Origin: an uncultured Collinsella sp.
GTDB lineage: Bacteria > Actinomycetota > Coriobacteriia > Coriobacteriales > Coriobacteriaceae
NCBI GenBank assembly: GCA_902482035.1
Contig: CABSYW010000020.1
Coordinates: forward strand, 1-47,983
Length of the DNA stretch: 47,983 nucleotides
Reading direction: 5' to 3'
Part shown: positions 47,957 through 47,983 of the stretch, one piece after another
Layout: each line of letters begins with the position of its first letter
How positions within the stretch are numbered: the first letter of the stretch is position 1
Program-made: the position numbers and the translations under genes
The notes under the pieces: model-generated
What the model was told of the DNA's origin: nothing
What the model saw: only the letters and a program-made list of their open reading frames with translations
The model's database searches: none

Positions 47957-47983
47957 GGGGCCTCGAAGGGGCTGTCAATCAGG

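Overview
This window looks like chromosomal DNA of a high-GC Gram-positive gut actinobacterium of the class Coriobacteriia, most likely Collinsella or a close relative. That is an inference from gene content: lactose-type PTS permeases with 6-phospho-beta-galactosidases, a tagatose-6-phosphate pathway, class II GalT, FprA-type flavoprotein and many GGGGAC-containing palindromes. No rRNA or marker gene is present to prove it. Strong codon bias makes long open frames opposite almost every real gene; these were ignored.

Layout. 1-4500: a small secreted protein possibly cut by a stop codon, tRNA-Thr(CGT), an orphan mannose-family IIB-like protein with Tyr where the phospho-accepting His should be, galM, a DeoR regulator and a ParE/RelE-type toxin-antitoxin pair. 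4545-13200: an accessory defence island. It holds an excisionase-like HTH gene, an EcoRII-type restriction-modification pair with an SsoII-like operator, a three-component ABC (ABC-3C) conflict system headed by a tiny membrane protein, decayed phage or surface-protein genes, an XRE regulator and small orphan genes. 13385-27943: three successive cassettes, each made of a LacE-type PTS IICB permease, a LacG-type glycosidase and a divergent LacI regulator, with a pair of palindromic repeats at the left edge of each of the first two cassettes and of the third. 28158-33180: lacF (the only PTS IIA seen), a membrane protein and lacA-lacB-lacX-lacC. 33528-37721: galT, galK and a fourth LacI regulator. 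37850-47504: a flavodiiron protein, a second DeoR regulator, a class II aldolase, a MutT-Vsr fusion, a BceAB-like ABC transporter and DAHP synthase.

How it works together. Three IICB permeases, probably served by one LacF, would import and phosphorylate different beta-galactosides. Three LacG enzymes would release galactose-6-phosphate. LacAB and LacC would turn this into tagatose-1,6-bisphosphate; no lacD is present, and the class II aldolase at 40215 is a candidate for the last step. Free galactose would go through GalM, GalK and GalT. The four LacI regulators each sit beside their own version of one operator type, in which a shared half-site ATGTTAAC is paired with a variable half-site, or (first cassette) a variable half is doubled. 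A second palindrome, CCGTnnACGG, recurs upstream of all these operons and suggests an unlinked global regulator.

The most unusual items are: a 139-nt structured element found twice in diverged form, directly after the stop codons of lacC and the DAHP synthase gene, with compensatory changes in its stems; the ABC-3C system, whose CTD protein shares a short Gly/Asn motif with the preceding small membrane protein, as in amyloid-type signalling pairs; the MutT-Vsr fusion in a genome carrying a CCWGG-type cytosine methylase; and several families of long palindromic elements.
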